39,568 nt of DNA from an uncultured Clostridium sp. GTDB taxonomy: Bacteria > Bacillota > Clostridia > TANB77 > CAG-508. Of this stretch, positions 18,696-26,660 are shown piece by piece. The DNA is taken from the NCBI GenBank assembly GCA_946496115.1, contig CAMMFK010000003.1:1-39568 (forward strand). The letters are read 5' to 3'. The position numbers were made by a program, and so were the translations under genes. The notes under the pieces are model-generated. The model did no database searches. It was given only the letters and a program-made list of their open reading frames with translations, and was not told the DNA's origin. Each line of letters begins with the position of its first letter. Positions within the stretch are counted from its first letter, which is position 1.

Positions 18696-19820
18696 TTATA
18701 AAGTTATATTTTCTTCAGTTAATATATTTCTTGGGTTCATTTGGTGTGCAATTGCAATATTTGATGCACATAGCCAATGACCATTGTCAAAAGTTTTATC
18801 CTTATCTATTTCACATACCCAGTTTTCTAGATACTCCATATAGTCTGGAATGAGGTTTAAAGGATTTGTTCTCATATCTGAATGACCTTCATTTGTAATT
18901 ACTTCATTCCAATCTAGTTTTGTATAGAAAAGAATAAAATTCCAATTAGGATGTTTACTCTTTAGTTCATCTATTAAAGCTTTGTATCCAGAGTATTTTT
19001 CTTCAGCTAAGTTTTCTCCGTTATAGGCTACATATTTTTGCCTTTTCATATCATTAATAATGGCAATAGTAAGTGCCAAGGTTAAAATAATAACTGCTAT
19101 AGTTGATATTGCAATTATTATTTTTATTTTTGGGCTTAATCTTTTTAAGTTTGCAACCTTTTTTACCTTCTCTTTTATTGTTTCTAGGTCAGGAAATGCA
19201 TCAAGCAATCTCTTACCTTTCCAGTTAGTTTTTAGTAATTCTCTTGCCTTTCTAGTTATTTCATATGTATTATCCTTTTTATTTTGTGCAGCTACATTTT
19301 TTACTGTAGAAGTAACTTTTGAAATTACATTACATGATATAATCATATCTGCTATTAATATAATAAACAATAATAAGCTTATTATATTTGATACATTTGA
19401 TGGTATATAGCTTAATAAATTATAAAATAATGGATTTAGCACATATATAATAACTAAACCTAATATACCAAATGGAATCATTGTTTCTAAACAAACTCTA
19501 CCATTTATATTAAATTTGTTATGGCTATAATCCCACCATCTTGCATGAAATAGTTTTTCCATTATCCAACTTGTAAAGTACTCTAGTAAGCCACATAATA
19601 TAACTGCCATACAAAATACTACAAACCAATCATCTTTATAGTTTGATAATACTAGAGTTATAAGAATAGCTCCACACCCATATATAGGACAAATTGGACT
19701 AATTAAAAATCCTCTATTTACTACTTTTTTTTCTACTATTGAACAATTTATAACTTCTACAACCCATCCTAAAAATGAGTAGATTATAAACAAAATAAAA
19801 TATGTTGATAAGTTTTCCAT
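18696..19820 (-). CDS. CmpB-like membrane protein with glucosaminidase-associated C-terminal fragment
   Basis: The 374 residues fall into two parts. Residues 1-205 match the 'putative ABC-transporter type IV' membrane family (CmpB-like): five to six membrane segments with FLGWVVEV, VNRGFL, PICPIYGCGA, EYFTSWIMEKLFHARWWDYS and FNINGRVCLE. After another membrane helix (about 232-253) comes an extracellular part (about 270-374) with YSGYKALIDELKSKHPNW, LDWNEV, DNGHWLCAS and HQMNPRNIL. That part resembles the segment that precedes the catalytic domain in clostridial beta-N-acetylglucosaminidases. The chain ends right there, with no catalytic domain. A shifted frame after the stop gives only about 13 more residues, so I see no hidden continuation. 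Its role is unknown; cell-wall sensing or binding is a guess. Confidence 0.7.
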   Translation of the reverse strand: MENLSTYFILFIIYSFLGWVVEVINCSIVEKKVVNRGFLISPICPIYGCGAILITLVLSNYKDDWFVVFCMAVILCGLLEYFTSWIMEKLFHARWWDYSHNKFNINGRVCLETMIPFGILGLVIIYVLNPLFYNLLSYIPSNVSNIISLLLFIILIADMIISCNVISKVTSTVKNVAAQNKKDNTYEITRKARELLKTNWKGKRLLDAFPDLETIKEKVKKVANLKRLSPKIKIIIAISTIAVIILTLALTIAIINDMKRQKYVAYNGENLAEEKYSGYKALIDELKSKHPNWNFILFYTKLDWNEVITNEGHSDMRTNPLNLIPDYMEYLENWVCEIDKDKTFDNGHWLCASNIAIAHQMNPRNILTEENITL

Positions 19821-19872
19821 AATATTTTCCTCTTTTAGTTTTATGATATATATATTAGCATAATATGCAAAA

Positions 19873-19899
19873 AATGTAAACTCCTTTTAAGTTTACATT
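19873..19899 (-). terminator. Terminator after sigK
   Basis: A 10-bp stem (AATGTAAACT / AGTTTACATT) with a 7-nt loop, followed on minus by a run of five or six T, about 20 bp after the sigK stop codon. It separates sigK from the CmpB-like gene. Confidence 0.75.
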
Positions 19900-19920
19900 C
19901 TTTGTGTCAATCGACAAATC

Positions 19921-20619
19921 TTATTCCTTTATTTCCCTTGCAAGTTTTCCAATTGCTTTTGTTTCAATTCTTGATACATATGAACGGGATATTCCCATAT
20001 CCTTTGCAATCTCTTTTTGTGTTTTCGGTTCTTTTCCATTTAAACCAAATCTTAATTCTATTATTGTTCTTTCTCTATTTTTTAAAACTTTTTTTATTTT
20101 CTCATAAAGCTTATTTATTTTCATTTTCAAGTCAACTTCTTCTTCTATTGGCTTATCATTATTTTCTAAGACCTCTCCCAGTCTTACAGTATTATCATCT
20201 TTATCTTTTCCTATTGGATCTTCTAAGTAAACTTCTGAATTTGTTTTCTTATTAGACCTTAAATACATCAAAATTTCATTATCTATACATTTTGATATAT
20301 ATGTCGAAAGTTTTATTGATTTTTCTGGATTATAACTGTTTATTCCTTTTATTAGTCCAATTGAGCCTATTGATATTAAATCATCTTGGTCAATATTGGT
20401 ATTATTGTACTTTTTGCATACATGTGCTACAAGTCTTAAATTATGTTCTATTAAAATATTCTTGGCGTCTTGGTCTCCTTCTCTCATTTTTTCTACATAC
20501 ATTTTTTCTTCTTCTGCAGACAAGCTTTCAGGAAAAAGATTATTATTTGATATGTATCCCAAAACAAAAAGGCCACTGCCTAAAAAAGCTAAGAATCCAG
20601 AGATTGTAAGTTCTAACAT
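19921..20619 (-). CDS. sigK: Sporulation sigma factor SigK (pro-sigma-K)
   Basis: Late mother-cell RNA polymerase sigma factor for spore cortex and coat genes. From the ATG at 20619 it has 232 residues. This start is fixed by GGAGGTG five bases upstream; an in-frame ATG 30 bases earlier would put that ribosome site inside the gene. The hydrophobic N-terminus (ISGFLAFLGSGLFVLGY) is the pro-sequence normally removed by SpoIVFB. Region 2 (NLRLVAHVCKKY, DQDDLISIGSIGLIKGI) and region 4 (ERTIIELRFGLNG, SRSYVSRIETKAIGKL) are intact. The gene is continuous, so there is no skin-type intervening element. I found no convincing sigma-E/K promoter by eye. Confidence 0.95.
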   Translation of the reverse strand: MLELTISGFLAFLGSGLFVLGYISNNNLFPESLSAEEEKMYVEKMREGDQDAKNILIEHNLRLVAHVCKKYNNTNIDQDDLISIGSIGLIKGINSYNPEKSIKLSTYISKCIDNEILMYLRSNKKTNSEVYLEDPIGKDKDDNTVRLGEVLENNDKPIEEEVDLKMKINKLYEKIKKVLKNRERTIIELRFGLNGKEPKTQKEIAKDMGISRSYVSRIETKAIGKLAREIKE

Positions 20620-20800
20620 TTTGCACCTCCATATGAGTAATGTGTCCATTTTTTAGCTTTTTAAATAATTTATAAACACATTTTTCTTTCTCATACTTTA
20701 ATTATATTCTTTAGCTTTTTTATTGTGCCTGACCTCTTGAAATTATTTGTATTTTGCTTGTTATTTATAATTTTGCTTTTTATGAAATGGAATAAAAAAT

Positions 20801-22033
20801 TTATGCTTTTTTCTTTCTAATTATCCAACCTTCTTCGCATTTCATTGGTAAATGCATTAATACTTTTTGTCCGTCTTTACCTGGATTAACATACTCTATT
20901 TCTTCTCCAGTTTCATCATTCCACATTTTATTAATTGTAAATTCTTCTACTTCTATTTTATATGGAATAATGATTTCCATTTTATCTCCAACTTGAAGTC
21001 TATTTTTTACTGCCAGTGTTGATTTATCCTCATTATACTCTACAACTTGTGCTGCATATTCGTAATTTGGATTATATTGTTTTCCTTCATACTCTTGGAA
21101 ATCTTTATTGTTTTTGTCGTCAAAGAAAAATGTTGTTAATCCTCTTGTTTTTGTTTTTTCAAGTTCTTTTAAATATTTTGTATAATCATAAGAATTTGGT
21201 GCTTTTACATAGTCATCTATAGCTGATCTATACACATTTACTACACTTGCTAAGTAATATTCTGACTTTAGTCTTCCTTCTATTTTTAAACTATTTACTC
21301 CCATATCTATTATTTCTGGAATTTGTTTTATTAAGCATAAATCTTTTGAAGAAAGTATATATGTTCCGTTTGTATCTGTTTCTACTGGCATTAAATTTCC
21401 CGGATTCTGTTTTTCTTCTAGGTATAAATTATATGCCCATCTACAACTTTGTGCGCAATCGCCTAAATTTGCATTTCTACAAGATAGAAAATCGCTTAAA
21501 TAACATCTTCCTGAATATGCCCAACAAATTGCACCATGTACAAATATTTCAGTTTCTAACCCTTGTGGAGTATTATCTATTAAATATTTTATTTGCTCTT
21601 TGTTCATCTCCCTTGAAAGTATTACTCTTTTTGCTCCATTCCTGTACCAAAAGTTAGCTGTGTGGCTACTTAAAGTATTTGCTTGAGTACTTATGTGTAT
21701 TGGAATATCTGGTGCTAGTTCTCTTATTAAATCTATTACTCCACCATCTGATGCTATTATTCCATCTACTGCTAGTTTATTTAGTATTTTCACTTGATTT
21801 GCTATTTCTTCATACATACTATCCTGTGCATATATGTTTATAGCGGCATATACTTTTTTGCCAATGTTATGTGCATATTTTATTGTATTAGCTAATTCTT
21901 CATTATCTACTTCTGCTCTGCTTCTTAGTGATAATGCTCCTGTTCCACAATAAATTGCATCTGCTCCATATTTGAATGCTACTTTTGCTTTTTCGTATGA
22001 ACCTGCTGGTGCTAATAATTCTGGTTTCTCCAT
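20801..22033 (-). CDS. U32 family protein, TrhP-like (tRNA U34 hydroxylation)
   Basis: The 410 residues belong to peptidase family U32. Members of the YegQ/TrhP branch are not proteases: they use an iron-sulfur cluster and prephenate to hydroxylate U34 of tRNAs. Seen: KPELLAPAGSYEKAKVAF at the start, the diagnostic WAYSGRCYLSDFLSCRNAN and GDCAQSCRWAYNLY. Four cysteines at positions suited to a 4Fe-4S cluster are C170, C177, C193 and C233. A C-terminal small beta-barrel-like region follows (about 325-405). The length agrees with TrhP. An AAAGGAA ribosome site precedes the ATG. Other U32 branches (RlhA, UbiU/V) are possible but less similar. Confidence 0.85.
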   Translation of the reverse strand: MEKPELLAPAGSYEKAKVAFKYGADAIYCGTGALSLRSRAEVDNEELANTIKYAHNIGKKVYAAINIYAQDSMYEEIANQVKILNKLAVDGIIASDGGVIDLIRELAPDIPIHISTQANTLSSHTANFWYRNGAKRVILSREMNKEQIKYLIDNTPQGLETEIFVHGAICWAYSGRCYLSDFLSCRNANLGDCAQSCRWAYNLYLEEKQNPGNLMPVETDTNGTYILSSKDLCLIKQIPEIIDMGVNSLKIEGRLKSEYYLASVVNVYRSAIDDYVKAPNSYDYTKYLKELEKTKTRGLTTFFFDDKNNKDFQEYEGKQYNPNYEYAAQVVEYNEDKSTLAVKNRLQVGDKMEIIIPYKIEVEEFTINKMWNDETGEEIEYVNPGKDGQKVLMHLPMKCEEGWIIRKKKA

Positions 22034-22055
22034 ATTTTTATTCCTTTCCTTTTTG

Positions 22056-22085
22056 AAAAACTAGGAGTTTTTGCTCCTAGTTTTT
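22056..22085 (-). terminator. Terminator after the GGGtGRT gene
   Basis: A 12-bp perfect stem (AAAAACTAGGAG / CTCCTAGTTTTT) with a 6-nt loop, so a T run ends the hairpin on minus. It lies between the GGGtGRT gene stop and the U32 gene start and should separate the two transcripts. Confidence 0.8.
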
Positions 22086-22089
22086 TTAT

Positions 22090-23091
22090 TTATTTCATAC
22101 CTTCCTCAACTGCAACAGCTACTGCAACTGAAGCTCCAACCATTGGGTTATTACCCATTCCAATTAGTCCCATCATTTCAACGTGTGCTGGTACTGATGA
22201 AGAACCTGCAAATTGTGCATCTGAGTGCATTCTTCCCATAGTATCTGTCATACCATATGAAGCAGGACCTGCAGCCATATTATCTGGATGAAGTGTTCTT
22301 CCTGTTCCACCACCTGATGCAACTGAGAAATATTTTTTACCTAGCTCTAATCTTTCTTTTTTGTATGTTCCTGCAACTGGATGTTGGAATCTTGTTGGGT
22401 TTGTAGAGTTACCTGTTATAGATATATCTACATCTTCTAGCCACATTATAGCTACACCTTCTCTAACATCATTTGCACCATAGCATCTAACTTTACTTCT
22501 ATCTCCATTTGAGTAAGCGATTTCTTCTACAACATTAACTTTACCTGTGTAGTAGTCAAAATCTGTTTTTACATATGTAAATCCATTTACTCTTGAAATT
22601 ATTTGAGCTGCATCTTTTCCAAGACCATTTAATATAACTCTTAGAGGAGTTTTTCTAACTTTGTTAGCTGAATTTGCAATTCCAATTGCACCTTCTGCTG
22701 CTGCAAAACTTTCATGTCCTGCTAAGAATGCAAAGCATTTTGTGTCTTCTGATAATAGCATTGATGCTAAGTTTCCATGTCCTAATCCAACTTTTCTGTC
22801 ATCTGCAACTGAACCTGGAATACAGAATGCTTGCAGACCTTCTCCTATTGCTTTAGCTGCATCTGCTGCTTTTGTACAGCCTTTTTTTATAGCTATTGCT
22901 GCACCTAGAGTATATGCCCAACATGCATTTTCAAAGCAAATTGGTTGTACTCCTTTAACTATTTCATATGGATTAAATCCTTTATCTGTACATATTTTTA
23001 AAGCATCTTCAAAATCTTTTATTCCGTATTTTTCCATAACTGGTTTTATTTGATTTATTCTTCTTTCATAACTTTCAAATGTAACTGCCAT
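22090..23091 (-). CDS. GGGtGRT protein (uncharacterised, iron-sulfur associated family)
   Basis: The 333-residue protein belongs to the family named after its motif, here GGGTGRT at 260-266. The function is not known to me; the family is found in anaerobes beside a NifU-like scaffold protein, exactly as here. Other conserved-looking patches are FENACWAYTLGAA (53-65), GLGHGNLASMLLSED (102-116), FLAGHESFAAAEGAI and MGRMHSDAQFAGSSSVPAH. Several cysteines (34, 52, 57, 72, 90, 119, 203) could bind a metal or cluster. No membrane segment is present; it is probably cytosolic. A TAGGAGG ribosome site precedes the ATG, and a strong terminator follows. Confidence 0.85.
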   Translation of the reverse strand: MAVTFESYERRINQIKPVMEKYGIKDFEDALKICTDKGFNPYEIVKGVQPICFENACWAYTLGAAIAIKKGCTKAADAAKAIGEGLQAFCIPGSVADDRKVGLGHGNLASMLLSEDTKCFAFLAGHESFAAAEGAIGIANSANKVRKTPLRVILNGLGKDAAQIISRVNGFTYVKTDFDYYTGKVNVVEEIAYSNGDRSKVRCYGANDVREGVAIMWLEDVDISITGNSTNPTRFQHPVAGTYKKERLELGKKYFSVASGGGTGRTLHPDNMAAGPASYGMTDTMGRMHSDAQFAGSSSVPAHVEMMGLIGMGNNPMVGASVAVAVAVEEGMK

Positions 23092-23177
23092 TTTTATTCC
23101 TCCTAATTAATAATATTATTGTACACATTAATCATTTTTAATATAAGCAATTTATCAATTTTTTGCTCTCTATCAAA

Positions 23178-23208
23178 TTTTACGTTTTGGTCCGTCTCAA
23201 ATTTAAGA
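23178..23208 (-). repeat. 31-bp REP-like motif, copy 5 (solo)
   Basis: On minus it has the core GAGACGGACC and the right end AACGTAAAA. The left end is degenerate (TCTTAA in place of TTTTAC). It is 31 bp long like the other four and sits just upstream of the GGGtGRT gene. Confidence 0.65.
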
Positions 23209-23212
23209 TTTT

Positions 23213-23335
23213 AAACGAATTAAAAGTAGTATATTGCTAGGAAAACGAGTAAAAACTTTTGAGATTATACGCTTTTGTATATCGAAAAAGTTTTTGCGAT
23301 GTTTGACAACGCAAGATGCTACTTTTAATTCGTTT
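23213..23335. repeat. 123-bp long inverted repeat abutting the NifU-like gene stop
   Basis: A perfect 17-bp inverted repeat (AAACGAATTAAAAGTAG, 23213-23229, and 23319-23335) extends to 25 bp with two mismatches. A second nested stem inside is AAAAACTTTT / AAAAAGTTTT. The right arm ends one base before the stop codon of the 23336-24028 gene. Its ends differ from elements A-E, so it is a separate type. It may be a degenerate MITE or a large terminator/mRNA-stability hairpin. Confidence 0.75.
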
Positions 23336-24028
23336 TTACTCTTTTCTTGGGTCAATCTTCTTAACTGCTTCATCAAATCTTCCATATGTTCCAGATGCTT
23401 TTTCTATAGCTTCCATTGGGTCCATACCCTTTTTGATGTTATCCATCATTTTTCCCATATGTACATATTTGTAACCAATAATTTGGTCATCTTTATCTAG
23501 TCCAAGTTCTACAATGTATCCTTCTGTTAATTGTAAATATCTTGGTCCTTTTAATGTGCTTGAGTAAATTGTTCCTACTTGTGATGTATGACCTTTTCCT
23601 AAGTCTTCTAATCCTGCTCCTACTGGAAGTCCTCCCTCTGAGAACGCTGTTTGTGTTCTTCCATATACTATTTGTAAGAATAATTCTCTCATTGCTGTAT
23701 TTATAGCATCACATACTAAGTCCGTATTTAATGCTTCTAGTATTGTTTTTCCTGTTAATATTTCTCCTGCCATAGCAGCTGAATGTGTCATTCCTGAACA
23801 TCCTATTGTTTCTATTAAAGCTTCTTGAATTACACCATCTTTTACATTAAGTGTTAATTTACAAGCTCCTTGTTGTGGTGCACACCAGCCAACACCATGT
23901 GTTAAGCCTGAAATATCTTTTATTTCACTTGCTTTAACCCATTTTCCTTCTTCTGGTATTGGTGCAGGTCCATGATTCACACCTTTTTTAACTACACACA
24001 TGTCTTCTAGTTCTTTTGAATAGTTCAT
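23336..24028 (-). CDS. NifU/IscU-like iron-sulfur scaffold-type protein
   Basis: The 230 residues resemble the NifU N-terminal/IscU fold in the central part: GWCAPQQGACKLTLNV, IETIGCSGMTHSAAMAGEIL, LVCDAIN. Cysteines at 49, 56, 77 and 106 are candidate cluster ligands; classical IscU uses three. It is longer than IscU (about 130) and lacks IscU's typical LPPVK segment, so a role as general scaffold is unlikely. More likely it serves the GGGtGRT protein encoded next on the same strand. The two are separated by 244 bp filled with a 31-bp REP-like motif and a long hairpin, so expression may be uneven. A GGAGGAAAA ribosome site precedes the ATG. Confidence 0.8.
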   Translation of the reverse strand: MNYSKELEDMCVVKKGVNHGPAPIPEEGKWVKASEIKDISGLTHGVGWCAPQQGACKLTLNVKDGVIQEALIETIGCSGMTHSAAMAGEILTGKTILEALNTDLVCDAINTAMRELFLQIVYGRTQTAFSEGGLPVGAGLEDLGKGHTSQVGTIYSSTLKGPRYLQLTEGYIVELGLDKDDQIIGYKYVHMGKMMDNIKKGMDPMEAIEKASGTYGRFDEAVKKIDPRKE

Positions 24029-24068
24029 TTTGTTTTCCTCCTTGTTTTTTATGATTATTGTATTTTTA

Positions 24069-24086
24069 CAATCTTTAATAAGATTG
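24069..24086 (-). terminator. Small hairpin between YezG-like and NifU-like genes
   Basis: A 7-bp stem CAATCTT / AAGATTG with a 4-nt loop, followed on minus by TAAAAATA. It is weak; it may mark the end of the YezG-like transcript. Confidence 0.35.
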
Positions 24087-24102
24087 CGTAAAATTTACTA
24101 TT

Positions 24103-24846
24103 TTAATATTTTAAAATTGGATTTTTTACCTGTAAATTTATGTTATCATCAAACCCATCTTTTTTTCCTATTTCAATTTTATTAATTTTTGATTTTTCAA
24201 ATTCCAATTTTCTATTTTTTTCAAATTTAAAATCTGTCGTTTCATTTATCTTTTCAACATTTATTTCATACGCTTCTTGTTTTTGGAACTTTTCCCAAGG
24301 CTTTTTTAATATTTCGCTTTGAACATTCTGATTTTCATTTATATATATTCCTTCAGTATAAACAAATGGTTTTTCACTTTCTTCTTGATAATATTTAATT
24401 AAATTTTGCTCTTTTCTGTTCATACTTTCTATAGGTGTATGTAAATATTTATATTCCCAATATATATGTCTTTGTTCATCTGTGTATAATGAATGTCTTA
24501 GGTCATTGAAATTATATTCAACAGTAAATAAACAATTTACTATGCTTATTGTAACATTAGTCCATTTTCTTACAGCTAAATTATTTAGCTCTTTTATTTT
24601 TTCATACAATCTACTTAACAGTATATTGTATTGTTCCTCGTCTATTCCAAATTTTCTTGCTACTTCATAACAATTTATAGCTTTTGTTTTTAATAAAGTT
24701 TTTTTAGGGAAGTAATAGAAGTACATTTCTCCTCTGCCATTTATTACAGAGGCATAAAGATATATGCTTTCCCATTTTTCAGGTATTAAGCTAAAAAGCA
24801 TATTTTGCATTTCTTTATATATCTTTTGCACTTCTTTTGCTGGCAA
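24103..24846 (-). CDS. YezG-like immunity/antitoxin family protein
   Basis: The N-terminal half resembles the YezG family (immunity proteins of LXG-type polymorphic toxins such as YeeF/YezG): MLFSLIPEKWESIYLYAS (about 16-33) then GEMYFYYFPKK. The start is TTG at 24846, seven bases after GGAGGT. An in-frame ATG at 24900 has no ribosome site and would run through it. With TTG the protein has 247 residues, longer than YezG itself (about 150). The last 90 residues are Lys/Glu/Asn-rich and of low complexity. No toxin gene lies beside it, so a present immunity role is unproven. It starts 67 bp after gpmI and may share its transcript. Confidence 0.65.
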   Translation of the reverse strand: MPAKEVQKIYKEMQNMLFSLIPEKWESIYLYASVINGRGEMYFYYFPKKTLLKTKAINCYEVARKFGIDEEQYNILLSRLYEKIKELNNLAVRKWTNVTISIVNCLFTVEYNFNDLRHSLYTDEQRHIYWEYKYLHTPIESMNRKEQNLIKYYQEESEKPFVYTEGIYINENQNVQSEILKKPWEKFQKQEAYEINVEKINETTDFKFEKNRKLEFEKSKINKIEIGKKDGFDDNINLQVKNPILKY

Positions 24847-24913
24847 TAGCTCCACCTCCCCTAAATACTTTTTTACTACATATTTTAGACAAATTGCCAA
24901 GACAAACTTTTAA

Positions 24914-26431
24914 TTATCTTACAAGTAAACTTTCTCCTGTCATTTCTGCTGGTTTTTCTAATCCCATCATATCTAGCATTGTTGGTGCTAAATCTGCAAG
25001 TTTACCATTTTTTATTTTTACATTTTCCATTCCATATAATATTAGTGGAACAGGATTTGTTGTATGTGATGTAAATGGTTCACCTGTTTTATAATCTATC
25101 ATTTGCTCTGCATTTCCATGGTCTGCTGTAATTAATGCTTTTCCTTCATGTTTGCTTAGTGCATCTATTATTTTTCCAACACATTCATCTACTGCTTCAA
25201 TTGCTTTTTCAGCAGCTTCTAAATTTCCTGTGTGTCCAACCATGTCTGGATTTGCAAAGTTTAAAATAATTGTATCATATTTTTCTGAATTTATTGCATC
25301 TACAACTTTTTCAGTTACTTCATACGCACTCATTTCAGGTTTCATATCATATGTTTCTACTTTTGGTGAAGGTACTAATATTCTATCTTCTCCTTTGAAA
25401 GGTTGTTCCTTTCCACCATTGAAGAAGAATGTAACATGTGCATATTTTTCTGTTTCTGCAATTCTAAGTTGTGTCATTCCTTTGCTACTTACATATTCAC
25501 CATAAGTATTTTTTAAGTCCTCTTGTTTAAATGCAATGTGTACATTTGGCATTGTTGCGTCATATTCAGTCATTGTTACAAAGTATAAATTCATTTTCTT
25601 TGTTTCAAATCCGTCAAATTTTGGATCAACTAATGCTCTTGTTATTTGTCTTGCTCTGTCTGGTCTAAAGTTGAAGAATATTACTGAATCTCCATCTTCA
25701 ATTTTTGCACCATTTCCAATTACAGCTGGTACAACAAATTCATCAAACACTTCTTTTTGGTAAGAGCTTTCTATTGCTTCTGTTGCAGTAGTATATTTTT
25801 CTCCTTCTGCATATACTAGTGCATCATAGCATTTTTTAACTCTTTCCCATCTTTTATCTCTATCCATTGCATAGAATCTTCCTGAAAGAGTAGCTATTTT
25901 TCCAATTCCTTTTTCTTTCATTTTTTCTTCCAACTTTTGAATATACCCTTCTGCTGATGCTGGAAGTGTATCTCTTCCATCTAAGAAACAATGTACATAC
26001 ACATTTTCGAAATCTTTTCTTTTTGCAAGTTCTAATAATGCATATAAATGTCTTTGATGACTGTGTACTCCACCGTCTGAAAGTAGTCCCATAATGTGTA
26101 ATTTAGAATTATTTTTCTTGCAATTTTCAATAGCTTCTGTAAATTCTTTTATACTAAAGAAATCTCCTTCTTCTATTGATTTTGTTATTCGAGTTAAGTC
26201 TTGATAAACAATTCTTCCTGCACCAATATTAGTATGACCTACTTCTGAATTTCCCATTTGTCCCTCTGGAAGTCCAACACTTGGTCCACTTGCATATACT
26301 TCTGCTGTTGGACATGTCATCATTAGTTTGTCAATATTAGGCTTCTTTGCGTTTGCAACAGCATTACCTTCTTTGTTAGGATTTTTACCAAAGCCGTCTA
26401 ATATCATTAGCATTGTTACTTTCTTACTCAT
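24914..26431 (-). CDS. gpmI: 2,3-bisphosphoglycerate-independent phosphoglycerate mutase
   Basis: Interconverts 3- and 2-phosphoglycerate in glycolysis using two Mn ions and a phosphoserine intermediate. The 505 residues are of normal length with LDGFG (D12), the catalytic serine S62 in GQMGNSEVGHTNIG, DGGVHSHQRH, DGRDT, FFNFRPDRARQ and the C-terminal metal site ITADHGNAEQM. An AAAAGGATGG ribosome site precedes the ATG. It is the last of the glycolytic genes gap, pgk, tpiA and gpmI on this strand, separated from tpiA by repeat element C. No enolase gene follows here. Confidence 0.97.
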   Translation of the reverse strand: MSKKVTMLMILDGFGKNPNKEGNAVANAKKPNIDKLMMTCPTAEVYASGPSVGLPEGQMGNSEVGHTNIGAGRIVYQDLTRITKSIEEGDFFSIKEFTEAIENCKKNNSKLHIMGLLSDGGVHSHQRHLYALLELAKRKDFENVYVHCFLDGRDTLPASAEGYIQKLEEKMKEKGIGKIATLSGRFYAMDRDKRWERVKKCYDALVYAEGEKYTTATEAIESSYQKEVFDEFVVPAVIGNGAKIEDGDSVIFFNFRPDRARQITRALVDPKFDGFETKKMNLYFVTMTEYDATMPNVHIAFKQEDLKNTYGEYVSSKGMTQLRIAETEKYAHVTFFFNGGKEQPFKGEDRILVPSPKVETYDMKPEMSAYEVTEKVVDAINSEKYDTIILNFANPDMVGHTGNLEAAEKAIEAVDECVGKIIDALSKHEGKALITADHGNAEQMIDYKTGEPFTSHTTNPVPLILYGMENVKIKNGKLADLAPTMLDMMGLEKPAEMTGESLLVR

Positions 26432-26501
26432 TTTTTACCATCCTTTTCTTTTAATTCGTCTGAAAAAACTTTGTCAATTCTTAATTAAAATTTTTCCAAC
26501 C

Positions 26502-26645
26502 CCCAATATACATTCTTCCACATTTCACTGCGCAGGTCGCTATTTGCTCCAGCTTGCACGCTACACTCTGCAGTTCTACTTAGTTAAAGTCATAAATGCT
26601 CGCGCTGCAACCGTTCGCTGAAATGTTCCAGAATATATATTGTGG
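26502..26645. mobile_element. MITE-like repeat element C (between tpiA and gpmI)
   Basis: A 144-bp core with CCAATATACATTCTTCCAC at the left and ATATATTGTGG at the right, forming imperfect inverted ends. The centre is GC-rich and shares GCTCCAGCTTGC with element B, and TACTTAGTTAAAGTC plus AAATGCTCGCGCT with element E. No clear outer inverted repeats are visible. It lies wholly in the gap between two glycolytic genes. Confidence 0.75.
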
Positions 26646-26660
26646 CATTTAGCATAATTT

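Noticed and set aside
19900..19922. 0A-box-like TTTGTCGATT on minus just after sigK
   Set aside because: It lies downstream of sigK next to its terminator with no promoter facing away from it; it is most likely chance.
19921..20619. Skin-type element interrupting sigK
   Set aside because: Regions 2 and 4 are joined in one continuous reading frame of normal length, and no recombinase gene is adjacent.
23203..23385. Minus-strand 60-residue ORF over the 123-bp hairpin
   Set aside because: It overlaps the 3' end of the NifU-like gene in another frame and lies on the inverted repeat; no ribosome site fits.
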